Source: Hydractinia symbiolongicarpus (lineage: Eukaryota > Cnidaria > Hydrozoa > Anthoathecata > Hydractiniidae). From it: DNA of 64,000 nucleotides. The position numbers were made by a program, and so were the translations under genes. The notes under the pieces are model-generated. The model saw only the letters and a program-made list of their open reading frames with translations, ran no database searches and was not told the DNA's origin. The stretch is from the NCBI RefSeq assembly GCF_029227915.1, contig NC_079888.1:12509001-12573000 (forward strand), written 5' to 3'. Positions 45,301 through 55,276 of this stretch are shown piece by piece (the first letter of the stretch is position 1; each line of letters starts with the position of its first letter).

Positions 45301-48300
45301 TGTTGCATTCATCTACTACTGACAGCCACTTTGCTACCTGGTTTGCTAGTTTGTAATATGGAGAACCTGGCATCGATAAAACTGGTCTCATTGGTGTGTT
45401 ATTTTTGTGTACTTAAGTGTTATTGTGAGATATATTGCCACTTTATTTTACATTCATCTGATACACGTACAGATACATCCACACGTTTGATCCGTACGCC
45501 ATCTTTACTATGTCTGAAGTACGTTATTTTTTATTACCTTTAGACAACAGTCAAACTGAACTTTCCTGACTTTCAGTAGGTATTTTCTACAGTGGCAAGA
45601 ACTTGCAGTAAAAAAGTGTTGTTTTATTATGTTGATCTGAATATTTGTTTTTTTATTCTCTCAAATAAATAATTGTCACATAACAAATATAGGAAAAATA
45701 TTACTATATTGATGAAAAAAATAACAATGGAAGAACTACACTGGTGGTCAAGAATTTCAGAAATAAAGGGTTACAGAAACAAAGGTCAACCTGAAGTAAA
45801 TGAAACATAGTTTGATAGAAAAATTGTCACTTTCCTGGCGTCAGGAAATTCCTGTTGTGTATTTCTAATACAAAAATCGTAATTTCCTCTGTATAAGTCT
45901 AAACATCAGGCTAAACTTCTATTCAAAATAAACTTTATTTTAAAAACAATATTTTAATATGTATTTTGGCTGTCAGCATAATAAAAGAATAACAAGTAAA
46001 TTGTTCTGTTTTGTTCCCAGAAAAACATGTGCTACCAGATTTTATATCATTTAGTCTCGAGATTGGCAATTAACACAAGACAAGAAAAATTAATTATCTG
46101 TTTTGCGTAACTCTCCTTGTTAATTTCTTGATTTTACAATAGTGTTCTTTTTTTCCATTCCATCCCTTTCAAATGCAAACAAGTTTCCCATTTGTCAATC
46201 TTTCAAAGTAAGTTTCAAAAAATCTAATTGATACAAAATACAAACTGTGTAAAAAAGTAATTAAGCTGTGGCTGATTTAATCGGTTCCTTAAATGTCTGT
46301 GCATTTGTGTTTTGTCACCCTCCAGCATTACATTTTGCATACCTTCAAAAGAGCATCATATAGTTCGTCTTCAGTTGCATCTTCGACATGCTGCACGGTG
46401 AAGTGTATACCGCCACCCATCTTATGAATATCCATGTAGGTGGCTCCAGCCAACTACAAAATAAAGTCACAAAAAATAAGATTTAAACAACCCGTAAAAA
46501 ACCTCTGCTTGACAAGCATACTAAAGCAGTTAATAGTATTAAGTAAAGACATTGATATAAAAGATCTGTTGCAAATTTTAACCTGGCGATGGTGATGTTA
46601 TCCTTAAATAAGACACAACATAAAGGACCTAACCAGCAATGATGTAAGTGGAGTAAGATTACATTCTAAACAAAACCAAAAAAGTAGGATACGTGTTATA
46701 AAAAATAGCGTAACGGTATTACCAAAATTGAGTTGATTTCAGTTTTTATAGACATTGTTTCAAGGCAAAATAATTATGGTCTAACATTAGCTAAACGAGC
46801 AATTGTTAGTGAGTACCCAAACCTATAAACCCTATTTTAAGCATTAGTCATTCGGTTATTATTAGAACCATGCATTTCTTAACACATGTTGTGACTTTCT
46901 GTTCTTTAAAACAAACTGTGCTAAACTAAGAGTAACTTTATTTCAATAGACCTTTTCATCGATAGCGACACCATTTTGAATTTCCCGCTTTCGCAATGCA
47001 TCTTCGGACGACTGGGGTATCTTAGTGTCAACAAAAGAATTTGTTGGATTGCGTTGGGTTGTATTTGTTTTAATCATGGTTTTTACTGAAAAAGAATTAA
47101 TAAAATGGAATGTAAAGGCACTTAAGAAAAATTTGTGTTCCCGAGGCAAATCTTTATCTGGGGGAGGGAGTAGAAAAGCTGATTTAATTAAGAAAGTCCT
47201 AACTGCTTAGTTACTTAAACTTCCAGTGTTACCGTCCTTGGAGGAGAAAAGCAGAGAGATACAGGATCGAATAGGTGCAAAATTATGTTGATTATATCAA
47301 AATTCCTTTTCCTGAGGAATTAAAATTAGGCTGGGTGAATTCATTCTTATACTTTCCAGACATTACCACAAGCTGTCTCAGGGACTATGCAAAAAAAAGT
47401 ATTTTAGAAAAAGGTTGCAAAGAAGGCCACAATCTGATGTTTACAGGTCATGTTAGGAATGTTGAATTTAACAGTATTTGAAGTTGTTTAAAGTATTGTT
47501 TTATTCGAGGTAATGTAGTGCCACAAACAAGAGTTAGTGAAACACCCTATAATGTTTGGGTGTGCATAAACTATGACAGTCGTGAAATTGTGACTGGAGA
47601 GTGTGGCTGTGTTGCAGGATATAGCGAGTCGTGCAAGCATATTTTCGCACTGCTACATTTTGTCGAAAAAAAAGTATCACTGGGACTTAACAAAACTTGC
47701 ACTTCTAAAAAACAAAAGTGGTAAGAAAAAAAGAAATTAGATCAGCTGCTCCCCCTCCCAATCCTGATTAAAATTTTGCCTCAAAAAACAAATTTTCTGT
47801 GCCCATGCTTTAATAAAACAGTTTTTTTAAAGCCACACATCTCTGATTTTATAGGTAATCTGCATAATGTAAACATACAGCAACAGGCTTAGCCTTTCAA
47901 AGGGTGGCACTTATCCTGAAGTATGCCTTACATACTTTAAGGGTAGAAAGTGTTTGCGGAAGAAACTTTTTTCGCAGAACCGCAAAAGTTTCTTTCTGCA
48001 AACACTTTCTTCCCTAAAAGTATATATATTAAAAGCCCTGTGATGCTTTTATATTTATTAATTACATAAAAAAACATTTGAAACATACTGTATAATAATG
48101 GTACGGTTTGCCGTAAAAGCAAAGGAATTTCAGCTTTATGCCATCTATGCCATAAATAACATTTTTTTAAAATGTGTGGCTTTAAAAAAAGCCGTTTATG
48201 ATGGTGTTTGTAAAGCCTAACATTTCTCTGCAAATTGAAGAGAGTACTTGAATATTATTTTACCAAAGGTGGTTGCATATTCATATTGCTCCAGCTATTG

Positions 48301-51300
48301 TCCAAATGTGGTCACATAGATCAGTCATTGATATTGGTATAGTATTACTAAGCACCTCTGATCGAGTAAGCTGTATCTTTGACGAACAAATGGGGGCAAA
48401 ACACAGGTTACCTGGCGTGATAGGAACAAATCATGTACGCTAAAACCTTTATCAAAAAGTACCATAAAATTAGGAGTGAATTTTTTTGCAATATTTGTGT
48501 CTTCTGTTATGAATCAGTCACTACATGAACCAGCATATGCAGGTGATATGTATGATATGGAACCAGATTTTGCGCAAAATTTTAATTTTTTCAAGGTATT
48601 ATGACTTTTATATGTGCTATAGGTCTGATATTGTGCAGCAACGTTGTTAGAATGTTCTATCCACTGTTCAGTACAATCCCCAAAACTAGCTAGGAAAGAT
48701 GACGGCGATGTCAAATCAACGCTGACACTAAAATCAAAAGCACTGACAGTATCTGGTGTTATAATTTCTTCTTTTACTTTTTCACTGGCTGGTCCTATAA
48801 ACGCTTCATATTTTGTAGGTGTCGATATTTTGCCTAACTTTCGCTTTTTGGATGCACAAGGTAATGCCTGCCTGTCCTTTGGTTGTTTTCTTTTCCTAGC
48901 AGGCTCTTCACCATATCCTTCCAAATATAATGTAGGGTGTTGGCTAACATCAGTGGGTCTTCCATAATCTAAATGGTTTGAGCATATAACACTGTGTTTC
49001 TTAAAAATAAAATGCTTCCTATTACATGCAAACCCCCATTTAGAATAAAACTTTGGATCAGGACATTTCCAGAATTTTAGCCCAAGACTCCCATTATATG
49101 CAGAGATATGTGGCTTAATTTATTCTTATATTTTCGAGCATTATTACAAGCTCCAACAGCACAGCGATCATTAATTCCAATTTCACAAAAATCCAAGCAT
49201 AAACAAGCTCCAATGGCTCTAATCTTGTAATGTTTTGATTTCTCAGATACCCCAGTGGTCCGGAGATGCATTGCGAAAGCGGGAAATTCAAAATGCTGTC
49301 GCTATCGATGAAAAGGTCTATTAAACCAGCACATACTTCAGTCTTGGTAGTTCATAGATCTGTGTTGGTTTGGAGTTCTTGAATAGAGGTGATTAAGCTA
49401 GTTTAGAGGGGTGTTTTCTGACTTCTGTATCTATGCTTAAAATGTGACAATGCACGTTTTGTCATTCAGCTTTTAGGCAACTCCCATCTGAAAACCTGAG
49501 CCATATTTAACTTAATTCCTTTAACAACTGTTCCTTTATAACCACTTGATAGCTATAATACTATTATCTTTGACCAAAAATATTCAGCCTCAACAATTCT
49601 TCTTTAAATTATAATTCTGCCGAGATTGTTATGACTCGCTCACGACGATAACAATAGAAAGCAATTAAGTTTGTGTGTACACAAAAGATATATGAAGGTT
49701 CTTTATGTAGACATGAGATCGTTACACGAGGTCATAAAACTCCCGTACATGTAAAGTTACATTCAAGCGGTACTGTAGCTTTAGTCTACACGCTTGCGAA
49801 GTTGTACAAAAAGAAATGACGTAATTGTTTTAAAAAAACGTTAATAACAACAAAGATGGCACATGAACACACCAAGGTTTGTTTTAAAACAGAAGTCAAT
49901 GCAAAATCATAAGTTTGTAAAAACTTGGGGCACGTGTTGGAGCTTTATTGCATATTTATAAATCAGTATATTTGCTAACTCAACAAAATTAAAAAATTAA
50001 ACAAAACTGTTTCTATGTGTATGATGCCAATATTTTCAGGAAATGATAAAGAAAGCTCGTATTGATAATACACTGACTGAAATATCCGTCTGTTTGAACG
50101 GCTAAAAAAGGGTTAGCGCACCTTAAGACAGTATTTGAGATTAAAGTATTATTAATACTATTATTAATTGTCAATTTAAAACTTGAGAAATTGTTAAAAC
50201 ATTTAATGACTTAACAAGAGTAGTAAGCTTTGAATGCAGAGTTCATAAAATACAGGAGGTGTATGTGAGTTAATACCAGACTCACAATTGGACTATTTTT
50301 ACCGGCATTACAAAAAATAATAACCTTAGTTTATGAAACATTCAAAGATATTTTATTTGTACATAAACATTACAACAGTATTTTGAGGTTACTATTGACA
50401 CATTTAATCTTCTGGAAAATAATAGAGGACTATCATCAGCAAAAAATGTGATTTATATTATAGCATTTGAAAGATTATTATAATTGAGAAATAGTAAGGG
50501 ACATGACACAAAGTAAAATTTTTCCCTTCATGATTTACAAATTGATGTCTTTTAGTAAGGAAGATTTAAAGCAATTAATAACAATACCCCTAATACTATA
50601 TAGTTCTAGTTTGCGTACAGTATTAAAAGCTTTCTAAAGATCTACACAACACAAGAAAACTGTCCATCATCAAGTTCCCTACGTTAACCTTCAATTAAAG
50701 TTATTACAGCATGGTTTGTTGGATGCATGTCTGAAAGCAAATTTTCTTTTAAAAAATACATGTTTGACTTTTATTATGTAATAGTTTTTCAAAAATTCTT
50801 TTTTTATTTGAAAGGAGTGTATTAGTAAGATAATTGTTCACATTTTGGATTGACCCTTTTTTTAAAAAAATTTATATTATTTTACTAATTTTAAAGGAGG
50901 AGGAAGAATCCTTGGGCTAAAGAAAGACTGACAATTTTTATTAGAAGACAGTTCATCTGATACAATTACTTTTTGAATACCAAATTCTGTTTTTATTGTA
51001 ATGTAAAGTTTTATTGAGAGTTTCAGCTTTGAAGAAAAATGATTTTGTTACACGTTTCCTTGAGATGAAGTCTTCGTAATCACTGAAGTTGGATAGTTTG
51101 TTTTGAAGTTTGGTGGTAATAGAATTGAAGAACTTGTTAAATAAGTTTGCAATTTGAGATAGATCTGTAACTATAATGTTATGTATAGTCAAATATATCT
51201 TAGGTTGGCCTTTATTCAATTATTAATGATTTCATTTATACCCTTTCAAATGGCTTTAGAGTTTTTAATGTTTTCTTAGAAGAACTTTTTAAAAAGTTAG

Positions 51301-52519
51301 TTTTACTGAGCTTAATAATAGTATTAATTTCATTTTCGTGAATTTTATATTGTCTGTATGTATATAACTTTACTTTATTTACTTCATTTTTTGCATTAAT
51401 AATCTTTTTTAATAGAGGTCCCTATGGATTTTTTAATTCCTTTGGTTATCCATGGTTTTAGATTAACTTTAGCTTGCTTACCAAGTAATGTTTAAAATTA
51501 AAAGAATAAAAAAAATTAGAGTTACCTTCATGGCAAATTCATGCACTCTGTCTCCTAACCACACAGGATGTGTGTGGCCATCTATTAGACCTGTTTAATT
51601 GCATAGAAAGATTATTATGAAAACAAACAAACACTAAACTGCTAAAGTTTAATGTACCTTAAAGCTTAACACTCACTTAAAAACAAATATGGAAGAGCTT
51701 TTTTATCTGTCTTGGAATTACCACTATGTTAAGAAATTTTGGTTGGTTAAAAAAGTCTAGACTTAAACTTAACTCCTGCAAAAAAATAAGTTGACCTCAA
51801 AGTGTCAATTTTCATTTTTTGTGCTAATTTTGCTATTTATGCATGACATCATGCACAGGATCTAATCGAGGTGTAGTATTTATTAGCTTTATAAAGGCAG
51901 ACAGGATGTACATCTATTCTATTTAGCATTTTGAGCATATTTATGTATGAACATAGGATTTGATTAAACTTAAAAAAAAGAAACATTGTTAACAAAATAA
52001 TAATAATTTACTTTCTGCGTAAAATTAAAGTCTTAAAACAAAATAATATTTTGAAATAACTTTTGCAAGTTTACTCAAAAAATTATATTTTGAAAATTGT
52101 AGGTTTCTGCAAAAAATTCTATTGAAAAAAAGTAACAGTTTGATTACAACATCATTTAAAATTAATATAACAATTCATGTGGCTTAAAAATGAAAATTAA
52201 GTTTTGGTTTTAAGAACAGCTCAGTTGTAAAAAAAATTCACAGTAGAATACATAACGCATAACAACCTGGCAGCACACATTTTCCACTGGCATCAATCTC
52301 TTTTGTAAAACAGCCATCAGAGAACCTTTTTTTGATTTCAATGTCACTTCCAATTGCCTCAATTGCACCTTTTTCATTCACCACTAAAGAATAGCCAGTT
52401 TCACCATCTTTGCTGTCCAGTAATGAAACAGTTTTTGTTTGTTCACCACACAACACGAGTTCACCATTTTCACAAACTTTAACAACTTGTTTAGCATGAT
52501 GAATTAATAAACGCTGCAT
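33328..52519 (-). CDS. AMDHD1: AMDHD1, imidazolonepropionase
   Basis: Nine coding exons on the minus strand: 52267-52519, 51526-51590, 46343-46453, 39206-39375, 38493-38718, 37576-37738, 34701-34756, 33566-33726 and 33328-33424. All junctions are GT/AG and phases agree, giving 433 aa (human 426). The enzyme hydrolyses 4-imidazolone-5-propionate to formiminoglutamate, step 3 of histidine breakdown, and is a metal-dependent amidohydrolase. Metal and substrate residues are present: DGHTHPVW (HxH), a His in STYCGAHAIP, NFHGDELHPMK, ISHLEEVSD and ALGSDFNPNAFC. The end reads WEHLIYQFAGHDQLIDYVIK. Start is the ATG at 52517-52519; a strong acceptor (TTCTTTTCAG) 16 nt upstream suggests a non-coding first exon further right, beyond or within the piggyBac insertion. 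Introns are packed with repeats. Confidence 0.97.
37134..37490. mobile_element. Candidate MITE in AMDHD1 intron
   Basis: Left CCTTATTGGTACTAATTTT and right (minus strand) CCTTAATGGTACTAATTTT form inverted ends about 350 bp apart, each bordered by TA. GCGAAA-type motifs and CGCGGA lie inside the left arm. It may be a Tc1/mariner-type MITE; no transposase is present. Confidence 0.5.
39700..41720 (-). pseudogene. Decayed jockey/CR1-like LINE in AMDHD1 intron 3
   Basis: On the minus strand the order is: endonuclease end (41587-41381: PTRITETSSTLIDIIVVLKK and SIADHEMIG), a linker (41314-41123: KRAPLIKKRVRRKPCPWMT), the start of RT (40890-40633: SKATGLDIFSPNLLKD and WKKAKVNPVFKSG), then QGSIQGSLLFALYLNDL and the catalytic YADDNVIYY (40358-40137). 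Thumb-like remnants run to about 39720. Multiple stops and shifts show that it is dead. It lies in the same orientation as AMDHD1. Confidence 0.8.
41765..42910 (-). pseudogene. Pogo/DDE_1-like transposase remnant
   Basis: Pieces in order on the minus strand: TIQTFQSKVEADLKAAKTKG, EARNEMEYQFHRDIVSQVE, PSFLGITLDQK (first catalytic Asp), VIMDVFTGQ (second Asp, about 42160), LLTNVQPNMFYQPLYLTDNG, CAKRFMGRKFNDWDTE, LIKPLHAGWTVDLYNY and LPSIDPFNDI. This is the DDE_1 superfamily arrangement. The expected third Asp in the YQPLDLT motif has become Tyr (YQPLYLT), and stops and shifts occur. Terminal repeats were not located. It sits inside AMDHD1 intron 3, sense orientation. Confidence 0.65.
43830..45405 (-). 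mobile_element. Penelope-like element, 5'-truncated
   Basis: It contains the coding frame at 44027-45391 and an AT-rich 3' region (about 43830-44026) with TCGGAAATTTATTCC and TCTTCAGGTCTAAAA, a layout I associate with PLE 3' ends. The coding part starts abruptly inside the RT; a TAA precedes it at about 45402. It sits in AMDHD1 intron 3 in sense orientation. Confidence 0.85.
44027..45391 (-). CDS. PLE reverse transcriptase with GIY-YIG endonuclease (partial, open)
   Basis: 454 codons without a stop. RT motifs: RPVLSMPGSPYYKLANQVAK, SFDVTSLYTNVPLNEAI (catalytic Asp), GLAMGSPPAPMLANGW, FARYMDDIIR (catalytic pair), GEIAFLDMSI and WYTKPTDTGLTLNFHA. After an acidic Lys/Glu linker comes a GIY-YIG domain with CSSCYVGQTSRHLICRFKEH, and LEALFINQLKPSLN near the end. 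PLEs use this nuclease to open the target and extend their template RNA's cDNA at it. The upstream RT fingers are missing (full proteins are roughly twice as long), so it is inactive. The frame being open over 1.36 kb suggests a fairly recent insertion. Confidence 0.9.
   Translation of the reverse strand: MRPVLSMPGSPYYKLANQVAKWLSVVDECNINSSTKQISDLITHLQLAENEELVSFDVTSLYTNVPLNEAIDDCTSLLYSGKYEKPPVDRETFHKLTLLCSSNVVMSTHDGYYQQVDGLAMGSPPAPMLANGWLSKFDDIIKGDADLFARYMDDIIRNINKDKIQEKLNEINNIHPSLKFTIERENNGEIAFLDMSIKRTHGNLVSKWYTKPTDTGLTLNFHALAPKQYKRSVVSGLVHRVYRACSSWETFHESLKKAKGILDNNQYPAEFYDPIILDTLRKIIEKPIPQTDQDEKEKEKEEEETEEKLLFIQYRGKVSDNFKRTLNNIKAPCRIIFTLNKLKSCLPSLKPTVEKSLKSGVVYKFSCPRCSSCYVGQTSRHLICRFKEHRRNGPVADHWKECERELSIDDVTILCSNSKSTYHLMTLEALFINQLKPSLNTKDEYRFRPLVIKF
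45406..46342. other. AMDHD1 intron sequence, no genes seen
   Basis: AT-rich DNA between the Penelope-like element and AMDHD1 exon 3. No repeats or conserved frames were recognised. Confidence 0.5.
47025..47724 (+). pseudogene. SAP and SWIM zinc-finger protein of the ISL2EU-like element
   Basis: First part (47025-47210): VFTEKELIKWNVKALKKNL, then GGGSRKADLIKKVLTA, a SAP DNA-binding module. The middle (47275-47481) contains PFPEELKLGWVNSF and DYAKKSILEKGCKEG. The last part (47518-47724) has TGECGCVAGYSESCKHIFAL, a SWIM zinc finger (CxC-xn-CxH). Stops and shifts separate the three. In related proteins a YqaJ recombinase-like nuclease follows; here the frame ends at 47724, and I see no nuclease, so that part is lost or deleted. 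Confidence 0.65.
47937..48017. repeat. 81-bp near-perfect hairpin
   Basis: The arms begin CTTTAAGGGTAGAAAGTGTT and, on the minus strand, CTTTTAGGGAAGAAAGTGTT, about 38 bp each with a few mismatches, around a 5-base loop (AGAAC). An outer pair (TTTAAAGCCACACAT at about 47828 and its complement at about 48170) suggests it is the core of a small foldback element inside the ISL2EU-like transposon. Confidence 0.8.
48241..49271 (-). pseudogene. THAP-domain DDE_4-like transposase, broken
   Basis: The minus-strand pieces in order: 49271-49077 with RCAVGACNNARKYKNKLSHI, continuing across a stop to LKFWKCPDPKFYSKWGF and KHSVICSNHLDYGRP, the C-C-C-H order of a THAP zinc finger; then 48924-48514 with HPTLYLEGY-type end of THAP and a basic linker (PARKRKQPKDRQA, SKKRKLGK). 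At 48490-48380 comes LFDKGFSVHDLFL and QVTCVLPPFV, the third-block motif of DDE_Tnp_4 transposases. Most of the catalytic core is deleted. It starts at the right end of the transposon and runs toward the SAP-SWIM gene. Confidence 0.7.
49319..50380. other. AMDHD1 intron 2 sequence without recognised genes
   Basis: AT-rich DNA between the ISL2EU-like element and the decayed LINE. No conserved frame was seen on either strand. Confidence 0.5.
50380..51480 (-). pseudogene. Decayed CR1-like LINE in AMDHD1 intron 2
   Basis: Minus-strand pieces: 51219-50953 with DLSQIANLFNKFFNSIT and EDFISRKRVTKSFFFKAETL (the linker before RT in CR1-type LINEs), then LLSDMHPTNHAVITLIEG and ELDDGQFSCVV (RT), and FADDSPLLFS near 50430 (the catalytic motif). 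The frame is destroyed by many stops. Same orientation as AMDHD1. Confidence 0.7.
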
Positions 52520-54018
52520 ACTTAATTCTTTTAATCTGAAAAGAACATACAACTATTTATATAATATTAAAATACCTTAATAAACATACAACTTAACATG
52601 TTAGCTACGGAAGACTTTGAGCTGTCTTTCCCCAGGACCGCACCCCTACCATAACGTTTTTCTTATTTTATAGGCTTCCAAAAAGATATTTTAATCATGG
52701 TATGTGTAACCAAGAATACTGAATATATTTGTCAATCGTCCTGTGTAATGATTTGGTATGTCTCAGGTCGGAGGACAAATATATTCTCAAACAAATATTT
52801 ATGTTTTCCATACCTCCAAAGTACGCTTATACCCAGTATGGAAGACGAATATATTCGTCACTTACTCAACTTCCATTGGACAATAAAGGAAGCCTGAACA
52901 TGTTTTGATTATTTGTCTAATCATTTTGTATATTATAGCATTAAATATCCTTTCTTCAAAATAAACAGTTCTTTTCAAATAAGATTAAGAAGAAAGGATG
53001 TGGAATTGCGATTGTGTGATAAGAAAGTGGGCATGGTCAGGCATGTTAGTAAAAACATTTTATTTACTAACCATAATTACAAATCATATTTCTTTATAGT
53101 TACCATGGCTAAAACATACAACGCAGAAGAAGCTTAGATAATGATGGTAAATCTGAAAGCTTCCCATCAGAGTCCTATTCAAAAATTGATTCTAACCCTG
53201 AAAATAATTTTTCAGGTAGAAAAATTACCTTGTAAATAAAGGTGCAACCGAAACCACAACAACGAAAGGTAGACAAGTTACTAGGGGTTCATGTGGTAGA
53301 GTAAAAACATGTGGTAGAAGTTCTAGAGCACGAAAAAGATGTCCAAGAACTTGTGGAGGAACTAAAAACAGTAATGCGAATACTACCAGTTCACCTTTAT
53401 TGTCAGATAACACAGATGCAAATAGAGAAAGCAATACTGAAAATGTTGCGCCAAATGAGGAGGAAAAAGATGAATGGTCAGACGATAACCTAAGTGTCCA
53501 AAATTTTGAGGTTCAACGAAGAATCCAGTATCAAAATTGATGTTCCTGCGAATGCAAGTCTGGCTTTTGAACTTTTCTTGACTGAGCAATTACTTTAGAG
53601 CTTGTTACAAAAACAAACGAGTAATCAGATAAAACAATAAACAATTCTTGTCCATTACATCGTCGATCCAATTATACAGAGTGGAAAGATGTAACCATGG
53701 ATGAAACAAGATTTATTGGAATAACTTTCACCATGGGACTTATTCCATTGCTATCAAATAATAAGTACTGGAGCAGAGATCTGATTTACAAGAATTATTT
53801 CTTCCAACCCGTTATAAGTAGAAAACCCTTTAAAAGTGTCATACATTTTTTACAATTTGGTGATCAACCAAAATTTAAAAATAATAGATTAGCTTAAGTC
53901 AGATTAATTCTTGATCACTTCAACAAAGTGATGTTGGAAATCATTACTCCTGACAAAAAGTTGTCTCTCGATGAATCCATGATATTATGGCGTGGATGAC
54001 TAATTTTTAGGCATTATA

Positions 54019-54219
54019 TGTTGAATAATATTTGTTATGGTTCTGAAGATATATTTACTTCACAATGTACATGCATAAATGTTTACAGTCAGCTAATATA
54101 TAGTCTTTACATGGAACTTGCTAGAAGATACTAGTATACAAGAAAAAACGTCTAGAGTGTTCTGGAATGTTCCGTAATGTTCCAGTAAATATCTGACTAG
54201 AGTGTCTGTAATTTCAATA
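54019..54219 (-). repeat. Copia LTR (3' LTR)
   Basis: 201 bp, starting TGTTGAATAATATTTG on the plus strand and ending TAATTTCAATA. It differs at one base from the LTR at 57051-57251. Flanked on the left by TTATA (54014-54018). On its right, GTGAGGAGGAG (minus strand) is the polypurine tract. Confidence 0.95.
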
Positions 54220-54226
54220 CTCCTCC

Positions 54227-55276
54227 TCACTCGCTGTCAGATAGTTCGTAAATACCACTCCTTTCGCGTAGTTCATTAAATTGAACACGACCCAATCCTT
54301 TTGTCAATACGTCCGCAACCATGTCCTCGCTCGGACAGTACACCAACGTGATCTTCTTATTCGTAATCTGTTCTCGTATGTAGTGATGCTTAATGTCAAT
54401 ATGTTTTGTACGTCCATCCGGCAGTTCAACGACATCCCATACATCGTTCTTGTATAGTGATTTGATTTCCTTTTTCATTGCGTCGATCCAATTTTCTTTG
54501 TCATCACTTTGAAGTGCTTCTTTGATTGAGTTTGGATCTGGTACTTCTTCTGCAACATATACCCAATCACCGTAACGATCTGGTGCTTTTCGTTCTCGTC
54601 TCTGCCTATCGGTTTGTAAAGGTTCACCGTTGTCATTTTTGTCAACGTCATTATCTTCCAATTCCAATTCCACTTCATGTTGCTTGACAACTTCTTTTGG
54701 AGCTTCTTTGTCATCCTTCTCCTTAGTTCGTGATTTGGTTTCGTTGAAGACAACATCTCTGCTGAAGAAAACTCTTTTCTTCACTTCATCGTACAACCGA
54801 AAGCCTTTGGTTGTCGTACCATATCCCAGGAAAATGCATCGTTTCGTCTTTGAATCCACTTTTGCTCTCTCGTCCTTTGGAATGAGTGCGTAAGCGTTGC
54901 ATCCAAATATACGAAGATAGCTGACATTTGGTTTGTGTCCAGTCCAAACTTCATATGGTGTCATACCTTTAACAGCACTTGTAGGACTACGATTTCGTAA
55001 GTAACTTGCTGTTGATAATGCTTCTGCCCAAAAACGCTTGGGTAACTTTGAATCCGCTAACATGGCTCGCACCATTTCCACAAGTGTCCTGTTCATTCTT
55101 TCAGCCACACCGTTCTGTTCTGGATTCTTTGGAACTGTTGTTTCATGTCGAATACCTTCTCTTTTGAGATAGTTCTCAAATTCATTTGAAGTGTATTCTC
55201 CTCCGTTGTCCGTTCGAAATACTTTAATTCTCGAACCGCTTGACTTTTCGACCATTGCTTTCCATTCCACAAAACT
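54227..55276 (-). pseudogene. Copia integrase C-terminal part fused to RNase H tail
   Basis: The frame continues after the TAA at 55277. It reads FRTDNGGEYTSNEFENYL (second integrase Asp), PEQNGVAERMNRTLVEMVRA (catalytic Glu), RFWAEALSTASYLRNRSP and FGCNAYALIPKDERAK, an acidic linker, then WIDAMKKEIKSLYKNDVWDV and VELPDG. At that point an RT should begin; instead the next residues are RTKHIDIKHHYIREQI and MVADVLTKGL, the extreme end of Copia RNase H, in frame. All RT and most RNase H (roughly 450 residues in usual elements) have been removed. Confidence 0.92.

Larger units (their letters stand above)
46949..49318. mobile_element. ISL2EU-like DNA transposon (decayed)
   Basis: Terminal inverted repeats of about 58 bp: AGACCTTTTCATCGATAGCG on the left (from 46949) and the same on the minus strand at the right (to 49318), each bordered by AT, a 2-bp duplication. 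Further in, both ends share TTGAATTTCCCGCTTTCGCA and ATGCATCT. Plus-strand genes start at the left end (SAP and SWIM), minus-strand genes at the right end (THAP and DDE), and they converge. As I recall, ISL2EU elements have a THAP-DDE transposase, a second protein with a YqaJ nuclease, and 2-bp duplications. Inserted in AMDHD1 intron 2. Confidence 0.75.

Noticed and set aside
47025-47149. Minus-strand frame over the start of the SAP protein
   Set aside because: Only the plus strand gives a SAP module; the minus frame spans the terminal repeat without motifs.
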